Assembly (NCBI GenBank): GCA_028277865.1
Contig: JANQFM010000105.1
Coordinates: forward strand, 1-10,843
DNA: 10,843 nt
Source: Acidobacteriota bacterium
GTDB taxonomy: Bacteria; Acidobacteriota; UBA6911; RPQK01; DATIPO01
Direction: 5' to 3'
Under the pieces are notes generated by a model that saw only the letters and a list, made by a program, of their open reading frames with translations, was not told the origin of the DNA and did not search any database. Position numbers and translations under genes: made by a program. Positions 1 to 6,540 of this stretch are shown here, piece by piece. Each line of letters opens with the position of its first letter. The stretch's first letter is position 1.

Positions 1-20
1 ACCACCTTTCGTCGGGCACT

Positions 21-35
21 CGAACGGCCCGTTCG
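21..35. repeat. Short perfect palindrome near the window start
   Basis: The 15 bases CGAACGGCCCGTTCG read the same on both strands except for the central base. As RNA it would form a 5-bp stem (CGAAC/GTTCG) with a GGCCC loop, followed on the plus strand by CCCGTTTT. It could be a weak terminator of a gene lying before the window, but the stem is short and the T run begins four bases after the stem. Confidence 0.35.
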
Positions 36-178
36 CCCGTTTTATCAGATTCCGAGCGGCAATGGACATAGTGGCCCGGAATCGGCCCTGGGTTCCGAAG
101 GGCGCCCCACAGCTTTGGCTGGACGGGTTAGCCGAGTGCTTTCGTGTCGTTGAATCCAAAGTCCTTTTTTTACTCAGC

Positions 179-202
179 TTTGCGTCCTTGCGTCTTTGCG
201 CG
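179..202 (+). repeat. Three tandem 8-bp units (TTTGCGTC type) upstream of the acyltransferase gene
   Basis: Three units lie head to tail: TTTGCGTC (179-186), CTTGCGTC (187-194) and TTTGCGCG (195-202). They end 28 bases before the chosen acyltransferase start. I recall similar TTTGCG-rich short tandem sequences in intergenic DNA of environmental bacteria, but could not check this. A regulatory role is possible but not shown. The rest of 1-230 holds no supported gene. Confidence 0.6.
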
Positions 203-230
203 AATCCCCTCCGTGCTTTAGGATGTGCCG

Positions 231-950
231 ATGCTGGGCTTGCCTATGATCAATGCAATCTGGCGAGTGCCCTTGATCCTCGCAGCGACGGGCCTCTTGG
301 CCTCGGTCAGCGTACTGTTTTCCTTCTTCGACGCCAGCGGACGGGCTCAGCACGCCTGCGCCCGTATCTGGGGCCGTTTCATTTTTTTCGTTTCCAGAGT
401 GCGAACCGATGTGCAAGGGCTGGAACTGCTGGAGCCGGAGCGCGGCTATGTCTTTGTGGCCAACCACCTCAGCATGTTCGACCATTGGGCCTTCCTGGCT
501 TGCCTGCCCTGCCAGTTCCGCTTTGTTGCCAAGGAATCCTTGTTCAAAATCCCCTTCCTGGGCTGGCACCTGAAGCGGGCCGGAAATATTGCGGTCAGCC
601 CGCGCCATCACCGTGCGACCATCCGGGCTTTCAAGGCAGCTGCCGAGAGGGTGCGTGCAGGGATCTCCTACGTCATCTATCCTGAAGGAGGGCGCACCTG
701 GGGCGAGATGCTGCCTTTCAAGAAGGGCAGCTTCCTGCTGCCTGTTCACGCCAACGCACCGATTGTGCCGGTCACCATCCTGGCCGCGCACAACCGATTG
801 CCGCGAGGTTCGATGGTCATCCGGCCGGGGCGGATGAGCTTGGTTGTGCATCCGCCCATCGAGCCCCAGGAGTTTTTGCAGTACGACCTGCAAAGCCTGG
901 CCCGGCACGTCCAGCAAATCGTGGCTTCATCTTATCGAGAGGTGGATTGA
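231..950 (+). CDS. PlsC-like lysophospholipid (1-acylglycerol-3-phosphate) acyltransferase
   Basis: This is a 239-residue membrane-associated acyltransferase of the PlsC/LPLAT family, which transfers an acyl chain to a lysophospholipid such as lysophosphatidate during phospholipid synthesis. Numbering from ATG 231, a hydrophobic N-terminal segment (about 8-34) is followed by the catalytic HX4D motif NHLSMFD (H79, D84). Next come the block II motif FKIPFLGWHLKRAGNI (about 105-120), the substrate-binding motif YPEGGRT (150-156, usually FPEGTRS) and the block IV motif VPVTI (179-183). All four family blocks are present in order. ATG 231 is chosen because AGGA at 220-223 lies 7 bases before it. 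A GTG at 225 is in frame but too close to that site. The stop shares one base with the next gene's ATG (TGATG). The exact acyl acceptor cannot be read from sequence; a related lyso-ornithine-lipid acyltransferase is possible. Confidence 0.88.
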   Translation: MLGLPMINAIWRVPLILAATGLLASVSVLFSFFDASGRAQHACARIWGRFIFFVSRVRTDVQGLELLEPERGYVFVANHLSMFDHWAFLACLPCQFRFVAKESLFKIPFLGWHLKRAGNIAVSPRHHRATIRAFKAAAERVRAGISYVIYPEGGRTWGEMLPFKKGSFLLPVHANAPIVPVTILAAHNRLPRGSMVIRPGRMSLVVHPPIEPQEFLQYDLQSLARHVQQIVASSYREVD

Positions 951-2128
951 TGTCCAATCAAGGCTTGGTCCAAAGAATTCAAGGCGCCCTGCGGGAAAAC
1001 TCACTGCCCGCCTGGCTTTTTTATGGCTTTCACGAAATCGATCCCATCGCCATCCGAATCCTCGGTTTTGACGAGCGTTATCACGCTACACGGCGCTGGT
1101 TTTACCTGGTTCCGGCCCAAGGGACTCCGCTCAAGCTGGTGCACCGCATCGAGTCGGGCCAGCTGGACCATTTGCCGGGCGAAAAGCTCGTCTACCTGCG
1201 GTGGCAACAGCTCGAAGAGCAGCTACGGGCCCTTTTGAAGGGTACGTCGCAAGCAGCCATGCAGTATTCGTCCATCCCCTACTGCTCGCGGGTGGATGCC
1301 GGGACGGTGGATTCGGTGCGCCGCTGCGGGGTCGAAGTCGTCTCCTCAGAAAACCTGACCCAGCCTTTTGAAGCGGTCTGGAGCTCCGATCAGCTGGCCG
1401 GGCACCGTCGGGTCGGGGAGTTCCTGACTGCCACGGTCCATTCGGCCTTCGAATGGGTGGCCGAATCGCTGCGGGCCGGCAAGCAGGTTCGCGAACACGA
1501 AGTCCAGGGCTTCATCATGGATCGCTTTGCCGAACAGAGCCTGGTGACCGACTCGCCTCCCATCGTCGGCGTCGGCAGTCATTCGGGCGACGCTCATTAC
1601 AGCCCGCCGCCGGAAAACTCGGCACCCATCAACAAGGGGGATTTCCTGCTCATCGACCTATGGGCCAAGGAGGAACATCCCGGTTCGGTTTTCGCCGACA
1701 TCACGTGGACAGGCTACTTGGGCCGGACAGTGCCTGGCCGGGTCCGGGAGGTGTTCGATACCGTGGTGCGCGCCCGGGACCGGGGGTACGAGTTGCTTCA
1801 GGAGCGCTTTGCGGCCGGTAGACCGGTGCAGGGCTTCGAAGTGGACGACGCGACGCGGCAAGTGATTGAGAATGCTGGATATGGGGACTACTTCGTCCAC
1901 CGGACGGGGCACAACCTGGGTGAGGAGACTCATGGGTCCGGGGTTCATTTCGACAACCTGGAAACCCACGACACCCGTCTGGTGATCGAAGGCATCGGCT
2001 GCACAATCGAGCCGGGGATCTACTTGCCGGAATTTGGGGTCCGAAGCGAGATCAACATCTACATGGCCTCCGGCGGCCCTGAAATCACCACCTCGCCCCA
2101 AAGGGATCTGCTGGTCCTGGAAGTCTGA
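950..2128 (+). CDS. M24 family metallopeptidase (Xaa-Pro aminopeptidase/dipeptidase-like)
   Basis: This 392-residue protein has the creatinase/prolidase layout: an N-terminal domain (about 1-150) and a pita-bread catalytic domain (about 155-385). The five metal ligands of M24 enzymes are all present, numbering from ATG 950: D236 (in LLIDLW), D250 (in FADITWT), H321 (in HRTGHNLG), E354 (in EPGIYLP) and E367 (in GVRSEIN). A further conserved histidine, H216, is in DAHYSPPP. The family removes N-terminal residues next to proline or cleaves Xaa-Pro dipeptides in the cytoplasm. The start at 950 has GAGAGG at 937-942, 7 bases upstream. An in-frame TTG at 947 is less likely. The ATG overlaps the acyltransferase stop by one base, so the two are probably co-translated. 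GHNLG replaces the more usual GHGIG-type motif, which marks a less typical branch, so the precise substrate is unsure. Confidence 0.9.
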   Translation: MSNQGLVQRIQGALRENSLPAWLFYGFHEIDPIAIRILGFDERYHATRRWFYLVPAQGTPLKLVHRIESGQLDHLPGEKLVYLRWQQLEEQLRALLKGTSQAAMQYSSIPYCSRVDAGTVDSVRRCGVEVVSSENLTQPFEAVWSSDQLAGHRRVGEFLTATVHSAFEWVAESLRAGKQVREHEVQGFIMDRFAEQSLVTDSPPIVGVGSHSGDAHYSPPPENSAPINKGDFLLIDLWAKEEHPGSVFADITWTGYLGRTVPGRVREVFDTVVRARDRGYELLQERFAAGRPVQGFEVDDATRQVIENAGYGDYFVHRTGHNLGEETHGSGVHFDNLETHDTRLVIEGIGCTIEPGIYLPEFGVRSEINIYMASGGPEITTSPQRDLLVLEV

Positions 2129-2132
2129 CTTT

Positions 2133-2219
2133 TCGCGGATCGTCGCGACCGAGGCCCGCGCAGGGGCACTGATGCGTACGTCGAGCAGCCCGAGTCACTT
2201 AAGGGCGGCGCGAGTGACT
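2133..2219 (+). terminator. Two weak hairpins after the peptidase gene
   Basis: TCGCG (2133-2137) pairs with CGCGA (2144-2148) across a 6-base loop, starting five bases after the stop. AGTCACT (2193-2199) pairs with AGTGACT (2213-2219) across 13 bases. Neither is followed by a T run, so factor-independent termination is doubtful. They are the only structures between the stop and the repeat array. Confidence 0.25.
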
Positions 2220-2232
2220 GGATGGAGAGATG

Positions 2233-2269
2233 GCCACCATCGGAGCTTGTCTCCGTGGGGCCGTGTTTA
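2233..2269 (+). repeat. Hairpin repeat unit A, forward copy
   Basis: The unit begins GCCACC and ends GGGCCGTGTTTA. The stem CGGAG (2241-2245)/CTCCG (2251-2255) encloses the loop CTTGT. It matches 28 of 37 positions of the reverse copy at 2477-2513. The similarity runs on into the 13 bases after it (ACCAGA and CCG are shared). Confidence 0.7.
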
Positions 2270-2299
2270 GAAACCAGAACCGGGCAATATGCATGATGC

Positions 2300-2335
2300 G
2301 CCACCCCCGAGCTTGCCTCGGTGGGGCGATGTTTC
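2300..2335 (+). repeat. Hairpin repeat unit B, forward copy
   Basis: The unit begins GCCACC and ends GCGATGTTTC. The stem CCGAG (2307-2311)/CTCGG (2317-2321) encloses the loop CTTGC. It matches 31 of 36 positions of the reverse copy at 2411-2446. Confidence 0.7.
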
Positions 2336-2410
2336 CTGCGCAGAGGGCGACAAGGCCGGATTGCAGCTGTTTCAGGGCGGCTGCCTGGGCTGGGAGCACT
2401 TTTCGGCCAT

Positions 2411-2446
2411 GAAACATCGCTCCACGGAGTCAAGCTCAGTGGTGGC
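2411..2446 (-). repeat. Hairpin repeat unit B, reverse copy
   Basis: Read on the minus strand it begins GCCACC and ends GCGATGTTTC. CCAC and GAG on one side pair with CTC and GTGG on the other around the loop CTTGA, with one T/C mismatch in the stem (plus-strand hairpin 2422-2442). Confidence 0.7.
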
Positions 2447-2476
2447 GATAGTGTTTTTTGAAACGGGTCTGGTCAC

Positions 2477-2513
2477 TAAACACGGCCCGACCGGGACAAG
2501 CCCGGCACGTGAC
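2477..2513 (-). repeat. Hairpin repeat unit A, reverse copy
   Basis: Read on the minus strand it ends GGGCCGTGTTTA, identical to the forward A copy over those 12 bases. Its stem is CCGGG/CCCGG (plus-strand positions 2491-2495 and 2501-2505) around CTTGT. Compared with the forward copy, two stem pairs have changed on both sides at once, so pairing is kept. Confidence 0.7.
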
Positions 2514-2557
2514 CTCCATTGCTTCCAGCACAATTCCCCTTAACCCCGATTTCCATC

Positions 2558-3580
2558 TCACCACATTCGCCTGCTCTTCTCCACACCCTTTATGCGGTCG
2601 GCCAACAGGTTGAAGCAGAAGACGGCCAGCAACAAGACAACTGCAGGCCAGAGCATCCAGGGCGAGCCTGTCATGACGGGGATCGTCGAGGCTTCGGCGA
2701 TCAGGTTTCCCAGGCTGGGGTCGGGAGGCTGCACGCCCATGCCCAAAAAGGAAAGGGTCACCTCGCCCAGCACCACTGTGGGCAACAGGACCATGCCCTG
2801 AACCAGGACGGTGTTGAGGGTGAAAGGAAGTATGTGGCGCCGCAGCACCCACCAGTGCGATGCACCGCAGGCCTGAGCCCAAAGGGCGTAGTCTTGCGTC
2901 TTGAGGCTCAGCACCTGCCCCCGGATTACCCGAGCGAATATGGTAAAGCCCAACAAGGTGAAAGAGAGGGCGATCAGCCAATAGGCGCGGGACGGGGAAA
3001 GCTCAATGGGGAAGAGGACACGAACGCCCATGACCACAAATATCGGCGGCAGCGAAAAGATGACATCCGTGATTCGCATCATCAGCCCGTCCGCCCACCC
3101 GGCCAGATAGCCTGACAAGGCACCCAAAAACACCCCCGCCAGCGCGGACAGCAAAACTGCCGCCAAACCGATGGTGAAAGAAAAGCGCGCACCGTGAAGC
3201 AATCGGGAAAGGACGTCCCTCCCCAGCCGGTCGCTGCCCAGCAAGAGCAACGGCAGCGATGGATCGCGGCTGCCGAACAGGCGAGCCTGCCAAGTCAGGC
3301 CCAGCCAGCTGTATGGCTGGGATTCTGCCCATAGGTCAATAGCCGCCATGCGGGTGCCTTCAGAGTGGCGCGGGCTAAAACCGGAGGCTTTCAAGCGGAA
3401 GTGAGGCCGCCAGCTTCTTTCTCCTTCCTGGTCGCGGAACTGGATCGTGGCCGGCGGCTGAAGAGGAAATTGGCGAAACTGCTGCTGGGGATCGTAGGGC
3501 GCCAAGAAGGGTGCTGCCCCGACAAGCAGGTAAAGGACAGCCGAAATGATCCAGGGTGCGTATTTCCAAATGGTCTTCAT
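2558..3580 (-). CDS. ABC transporter permease, DppC/OppC-like (peptide/nickel family)
   Basis: This is a 340-residue inner-membrane permease of the binding-protein-dependent peptide importer family, the second of two subunits forming the channel. The first membrane segment is at about 8-28. A long periplasmic stretch (about 29-112) follows, then the family signature LGSDRLGRDVLSRLLHGARF (114-133). Further membrane segments lie at about 135-160, 173-190, 200-218, 255-275 and 308-327. The ATPase-contacting EAA loop is at about 231-252 (ALWAQACGASHWWVLRRHIL). The periplasmic stretch is longer than in short DppC proteins and resembles the OppC class that has a PYSWLGL...LFG segment before the signature. 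The ATG overlaps the upstream permease stop in ATGA (3577-3580), so translation is coupled. It is the last gene of its operon here, and no ATPase gene follows. The transported solute cannot be read from the sequence. Confidence 0.9.
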   Translation of the reverse strand: MKTIWKYAPWIISAVLYLLVGAAPFLAPYDPQQQFRQFPLQPPATIQFRDQEGERSWRPHFRLKASGFSPRHSEGTRMAAIDLWAESQPYSWLGLTWQARLFGSRDPSLPLLLLGSDRLGRDVLSRLLHGARFSFTIGLAAVLLSALAGVFLGALSGYLAGWADGLMMRITDVIFSLPPIFVVMGVRVLFPIELSPSRAYWLIALSFTLLGFTIFARVIRGQVLSLKTQDYALWAQACGASHWWVLRRHILPFTLNTVLVQGMVLLPTVVLGEVTLSFLGMGVQPPDPSLGNLIAEASTIPVMTGSPWMLWPAVVLLLAVFCFNLLADRIKGVEKSRRMW

Positions 3581-4494
3581 TGGTATCGAATGCGTGGATC
3601 GTTGCAGGCAAGCAGCAGGTCAGCCAACAGATTCGAGAAAATGACCAGCAAGGCCGAGACGAGAATCGCGTTCAGGGCCACAAAAAGATCCCGGCTCAGG
3701 ATGGATTCCACCAACAGCAGTCCCAGGCCCGGCCAGTTGAAGATCTTCTCGACCACCACCGACCCGCCCAACAGCGCTCCCCAGACCAGTCCAAGCATTG
3801 AAATCAAAGGGTTGAGAGCGCTTCGCAGAGCGTGCCGGACGATCTGGCTGGAAGAGAGGCCGCGGGCCGCGGCGGCCAGGACATGGGGTTGCTGCAGGGC
3901 ATCGATCATCTCCAGGCGCAGCTGGCGGATCAGATAAGAGGCCAATGGCAGGGCCATCACCAGGCCGGGCAGAATCCAGTGGCGGGGGCCGCCGATCCCT
4001 CCCAGGGGAAACCATCTTGAGGCGAAGGCGAAGTAGAGTGCGAAAAGTGCCATCAGCAGGGGAGGGGCGGACAGGCCCAGCATGGAAAAGGCACTTCCCA
4101 GGCGATCCGGCCAGCGTCCGCTGTGCAGGGCCGAGATAATTCCGATCGGGAAGACCATCAGCACAGTCATCGCCAAAGCCGCCGTACCCAACAGCAAGGT
4201 GTTCGCCAGCCGCTCGAAGATCAGCGCGGCAGCCGGACGCTGCTGAGCGAAGGAATATCCCAAGTTACCGCCCAGGACCGCTTTGAGCCACGTGAAGTAT
4301 TGGACCAAGAAAGGCTTGTCCAGGCCGTACTGAGCGCGCAGCTGCTCGACCCTCTGGGCGGAGACCGAAGGGCTCATCTCCATCTCGGTCAAGTAGTCTC
4401 CCGGAATCAGGTCGAAAAGAAGAAAAACGAATAGGGAGAGCAGGAAGAGCAGCAGCAAGGTTTGCCTGAGGCGTCGAAACAGGAATCCGCTCAT
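3577..4494 (-). CDS. ABC transporter permease, DppB/OppB-like (peptide/nickel family)
   Basis: This 305-residue inner-membrane permease pairs with the DppC-like protein encoded next. It has an N-terminal membrane segment (about 10-30), then the family linker with PGD (31-33) and the QYGLDKPFLVQYFTWL segment (55-70). Further membrane segments are at about 98-122, 134-156, 172-192, 228-250 and 275-295. The EAA loop is at about 204-223 (ARGLSSSQIVRHAL). Near the C terminus are GLGLLLVESILSRD (256-269) and the typical ending DPRIRY (299-304). The length is usual for DppB. ATG 4494 is preferred over an in-frame TTG at 4497, with GGGAA a few bases upstream. The gap from the binding-protein stop is 57 bases, which suits one transcript, and its own stop overlaps the next start by 4 bases. 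Confidence 0.9.
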   Translation of the reverse strand: MSGFLFRRLRQTLLLLFLLSLFVFLLFDLIPGDYLTEMEMSPSVSAQRVEQLRAQYGLDKPFLVQYFTWLKAVLGGNLGYSFAQQRPAAALIFERLANTLLLGTAALAMTVLMVFPIGIISALHSGRWPDRLGSAFSMLGLSAPPLLMALFALYFAFASRWFPLGGIGGPRHWILPGLVMALPLASYLIRQLRLEMIDALQQPHVLAAAARGLSSSQIVRHALRSALNPLISMLGLVWGALLGGSVVVEKIFNWPGLGLLLVESILSRDLFVALNAILVSALLVIFSNLLADLLLACNDPRIRYQ

Positions 4495-4551
4495 CAAGGT
4501 TCCCGGCGAACGTTCGTTCGGAAATCGGGCGAGTCAGTGGCTGTAAAGCCG

Positions 4552-6309
4552 TCATTGAGGATCGAAATAAAGCTCCCAGGCATTCCACAGGCAGCACTGA
4601 ACCAGGTCAGTGGGCTGCAGATTGCGCAATTGCGAGCGGTGGGCCATGAGCAGGTTCCAGTGAATCAGGGGGAGTGCGGGCGCATTGTCAGCCATAACCT
4701 GTTGAACCCCGTGAAAGAGGTTGCGGCGCTTTTCATGATCCAGCGTGACCCGTTGGTCGGACATCAAATCGTCGATGCGCTGCTCCCAAGCGGTGGCCGG
4801 CTGCAGCTGCATAGGGTTCCACAGGTGCGCTTGGCCGCTTGAATAGAAGAAGCTGCCCAAGTCGGAAGGCTCCCAAGGAAGGGTGAAGCTGGACAGGGCG
4901 GCGTCATAGCGTCGCGCATTGATCACGCGGGAGATCACGGAGCGCAGCTCCTCCTGGCGCAGGGAGATGTCGATGCCGATTGCTTTCAGGTCTTGCTGGA
5001 TCAAGGCCGCCATTCGGTTGAGCGAGGTTTCGGTGGTGGTCAGAAGCTCGAAGCGGACTGCTTTTCCCTGCGGTCCCAGGAGTTGACCGTCGCCGCCGCC
5101 CCCCCAGGAGAATCCGGCCTCCTGCAGCAATCGCCTGGCAGCTTGCCGATCGTGCCGCAGCGGCGCGATTTGCGGGGCGCGCCAGGTCCGGTTCAGAGCC
5201 GTCACTACACCGGAGGCCGGCGTGGCATACCCCAGAAAGACGATCCGGGAGATTTCCTGGCGGTTAATGGCCAGGCTGATTGCCCTGCGAAAGTCGGGGT
5301 CTGAAAACCAGCGGCGCTTTTCTTCGCTGAGCAGTGGTTGCCCGTCCTCGGAGCTGCCTTCCGGATTCAAATTGAACCAGAGCAGCGAAAGCTTGTTGGA
5401 TGGCCCGGCGTCGGTGGCTGTGATACTGCTCTGATCGCGGCTCAGCAGTTGGAAACTTTCAGGCGTCAGCACCTGGTCGATCAGGTCCAGCTCCCCCGCC
5501 TGCAGCCGCAGCACCTGGTTGTTGATGTCTGTGATGTAGTGGAGTTCGATCCGGTCCAGGTAAGGCAGCCTCAAGCCTTCGGAATCGACTTTCCAGTAAT
5601 GAGGGTTGCGGCGCAGCACCGTCATCAGGCCGGGTTGATGAGACTCGATCAGAAACGGCCCCAATCCGGTTATCTGATCGGCGGGCGTCTCCAGATTCCA
5701 TTCCTCCTCAATGGGCCTGGAAGAGCCGGACAGCAAGTGGCGGGGAAGCACGGGTATTTGGCTCAGGAAGAACTCCATCGAAGCATCTGGGCGAGCCAGC
5801 AGGATACGAACCGTCTGCGCGTCGGGGCTTTCGAAGCTGAGCGACTGACCCGGAAAATGGAAGTTGGTTTTAAAATGGGTCTGCGATTCCTCGCGCATGA
5901 TTTGCTGGAAGGTGAACAGCACGTCCTGGGCACTCAGTGCGGTGCCGTCCCCGAAGAGCAGTCCCGACCGGAGTTTCAGTGTGACCGTCAGCCCATCCTC
6001 AGAGATCTGCCAGCTTTCAGCCACACCGGGCTGAATAGTCTGATCGATGGGGTCCAGCTCCAGCAGGGTAGCGGTGAAAAGCAAGCCCACCACTATCGAA
6101 CGCGTGTCTTGGGCAGCCAGCAGATTAAAGGTCGCAGGTTCGCCCGAGAGCGGATAGCGCAGCGTTCCGCCGGGTTTGCCCTGCAACTGGAGAGTCTGCG
6201 CGCCGGCAGGCAGCGGAAAATCCTGCCTGCTTGGCTCGGCGGGGTCTGTACTGCCGCAGGAAGCCAGCAGTAGGGAAAAGCCGATCAGAAGTGCTGCCCA
6301 CTTTTGCAT
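4552..6309 (-). CDS. ABC transporter substrate-binding lipoprotein, family 5 (DppA/OppA-like)
   Basis: This is the periplasmic or membrane-anchored receptor of the importer, 585 residues from ATG 6309. MQKWAALLIGFSLLLASC forms a lipoprotein signal peptide with lipobox LASC, so Cys18 would be lipid-modified. Family 5 features in order are GVAESWQISEDGLTVTLKLR (95-114), the signature around DGTALSAQDVLFTFQQI (121-137), GPFLIESH with RRNPHYWK (217-240), and FRRAISLAINRQEI (340-353). The C-terminal lobe ends with PALPLIHWNLLMAHR. The length is in the normal range. An in-frame TTG at 6330 would add seven residues, but no ribosome site precedes it, while GAAGG lies about 5 bases before ATG 6309. 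The gene leads the operon with the two permeases. Family members bind di- or oligopeptides, nickel complexes or sugars, so peptide is only the default guess. Confidence 0.92.
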   Translation of the reverse strand: MQKWAALLIGFSLLLASCGSTDPAEPSRQDFPLPAGAQTLQLQGKPGGTLRYPLSGEPATFNLLAAQDTRSIVVGLLFTATLLELDPIDQTIQPGVAESWQISEDGLTVTLKLRSGLLFGDGTALSAQDVLFTFQQIMREESQTHFKTNFHFPGQSLSFESPDAQTVRILLARPDASMEFFLSQIPVLPRHLLSGSSRPIEEEWNLETPADQITGLGPFLIESHQPGLMTVLRRNPHYWKVDSEGLRLPYLDRIELHYITDINNQVLRLQAGELDLIDQVLTPESFQLLSRDQSSITATDAGPSNKLSLLWFNLNPEGSSEDGQPLLSEEKRRWFSDPDFRRAISLAINRQEISRIVFLGYATPASGVVTALNRTWRAPQIAPLRHDRQAARRLLQEAGFSWGGGGDGQLLGPQGKAVRFELLTTTETSLNRMAALIQQDLKAIGIDISLRQEELRSVISRVINARRYDAALSSFTLPWEPSDLGSFFYSSGQAHLWNPMQLQPATAWEQRIDDLMSDQRVTLDHEKRRNLFHGVQQVMADNAPALPLIHWNLLMAHRSQLRNLQPTDLVQCCLWNAWELYFDPQ

Positions 6310-6335
6310 CGCCGCCTTCGACCCTTTCAATGAAT

Positions 6336-6391
6336 TAGCCTGGATTTCTCACGGGTTGCGGTAGCGGGCAACCCGTGAGAAATCCAGGTTA
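6336..6391. repeat. Long perfect palindrome in the leader of the importer operon
   Basis: A 21-base arm at 6339-6359 (starting CCTGGATTTCTC) is exactly complementary to 6368-6388 (ending GAGAAATCCAGG), with an 8-base loop GGTAGCGG. A G-T wobble and two A-T pairs extend the stem to 24 pairs. It lies 27 bases upstream of the binding-protein ATG and about 150 bases after the glycosyltransferase stop. No T run follows on either side, so a classical terminator is unlikely. It could be a dispersed REP/MITE-like palindrome, a protein-binding site or an mRNA-stabilising 5' hairpin. Confidence 0.85.
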
Positions 6392-6411
6392 GCCCCCTTA
6401 TCCCACCGCAG

Positions 6412-6420
6412 TTTATATCA
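6412..6420 (-). promoter_or_regulatory. Candidate extended -10 promoter for the importer operon
   Basis: Read on the minus strand the bases are TGATATAAA, an extended -10 (TGnTATAAT type) with five of six matches in the hexamer. No good -35 box is seen at 17-18 bases. Transcription would begin near 6405 and place the long palindrome in the 5' leader. The rest of 6421-6540 shows no gene. Confidence 0.4.
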
Positions 6421-6540
6421 CCCGACTGGCATTTCTGCGAGCAATGCGCAAACGAGGCAGTCACGACAAGGTGAATTCGGCTCGCCGCCGCCTGAAACGG
6501 AGGGCAAAATGAGGGAGGAAAGGGTCAGCGGCTGATTCTC

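Larger units (their letters stand above)
2222..2519. repeat. Composite inverted repeat array of four related hairpins (A+, B+, B-, A-)
   Basis: This fills most of the 429-base gene-free stretch between the two convergent operons. Two arms of exactly 103 bases (2233-2335 and 2411-2513) are imperfect inverted copies around a 75-base centre (2336-2410). Each arm holds a type A unit of 37 bases and a type B unit of 36 bases, 30 bases apart on both sides. All units share a hairpin whose loop is CTTG plus one variable base. ATGGAG (2222-2227) and CTCCAT (2514-2519) extend the symmetry slightly. No coding region is seen inside. Likely a REP/BIME-like or MITE-like element; it may also end transcription from both sides. 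A T6 run (2454-2459) lies 11 bases beyond the third hairpin on the plus strand, too far for a classical terminator. Confidence 0.75.

Noticed and set aside
150..174. Promoter upstream of the acyltransferase gene (TTGAAT and TTTACT)
   Set aside because: The spacing is only 13 bases and the -10 match is poor, so no promoter is called there.
1..230. tRNA or small RNA gene in the leading gene-free stretch
   Set aside because: No cloverleaf, T-loop GTTCRA motif or strong structured region is visible apart from the 21-35 palindrome.
62..685. 207-codon plus-strand frame overlapping the acyltransferase gene
   Set aside because: It shares most of its length with the PlsC-like gene in another frame, and its translation lacks any motif.
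2233..2513. CRISPR array
   Set aside because: Only four units, in two opposing orientations, diverged from each other, with gaps of 30, 75 and 30 bases and no cas gene.
2233..2513. Integron attC sites
   Set aside because: No GTTRRRY/RYYYAAC core pairs flank the hairpins, and no integrase or gene cassettes lie beside them.
5338..6273. 311-codon plus-strand open frame opposite the binding-protein gene
   Set aside because: It is fully antisense to a clear family 5 binding protein, and its translation is Gln/Arg-rich with no recognisable domain.
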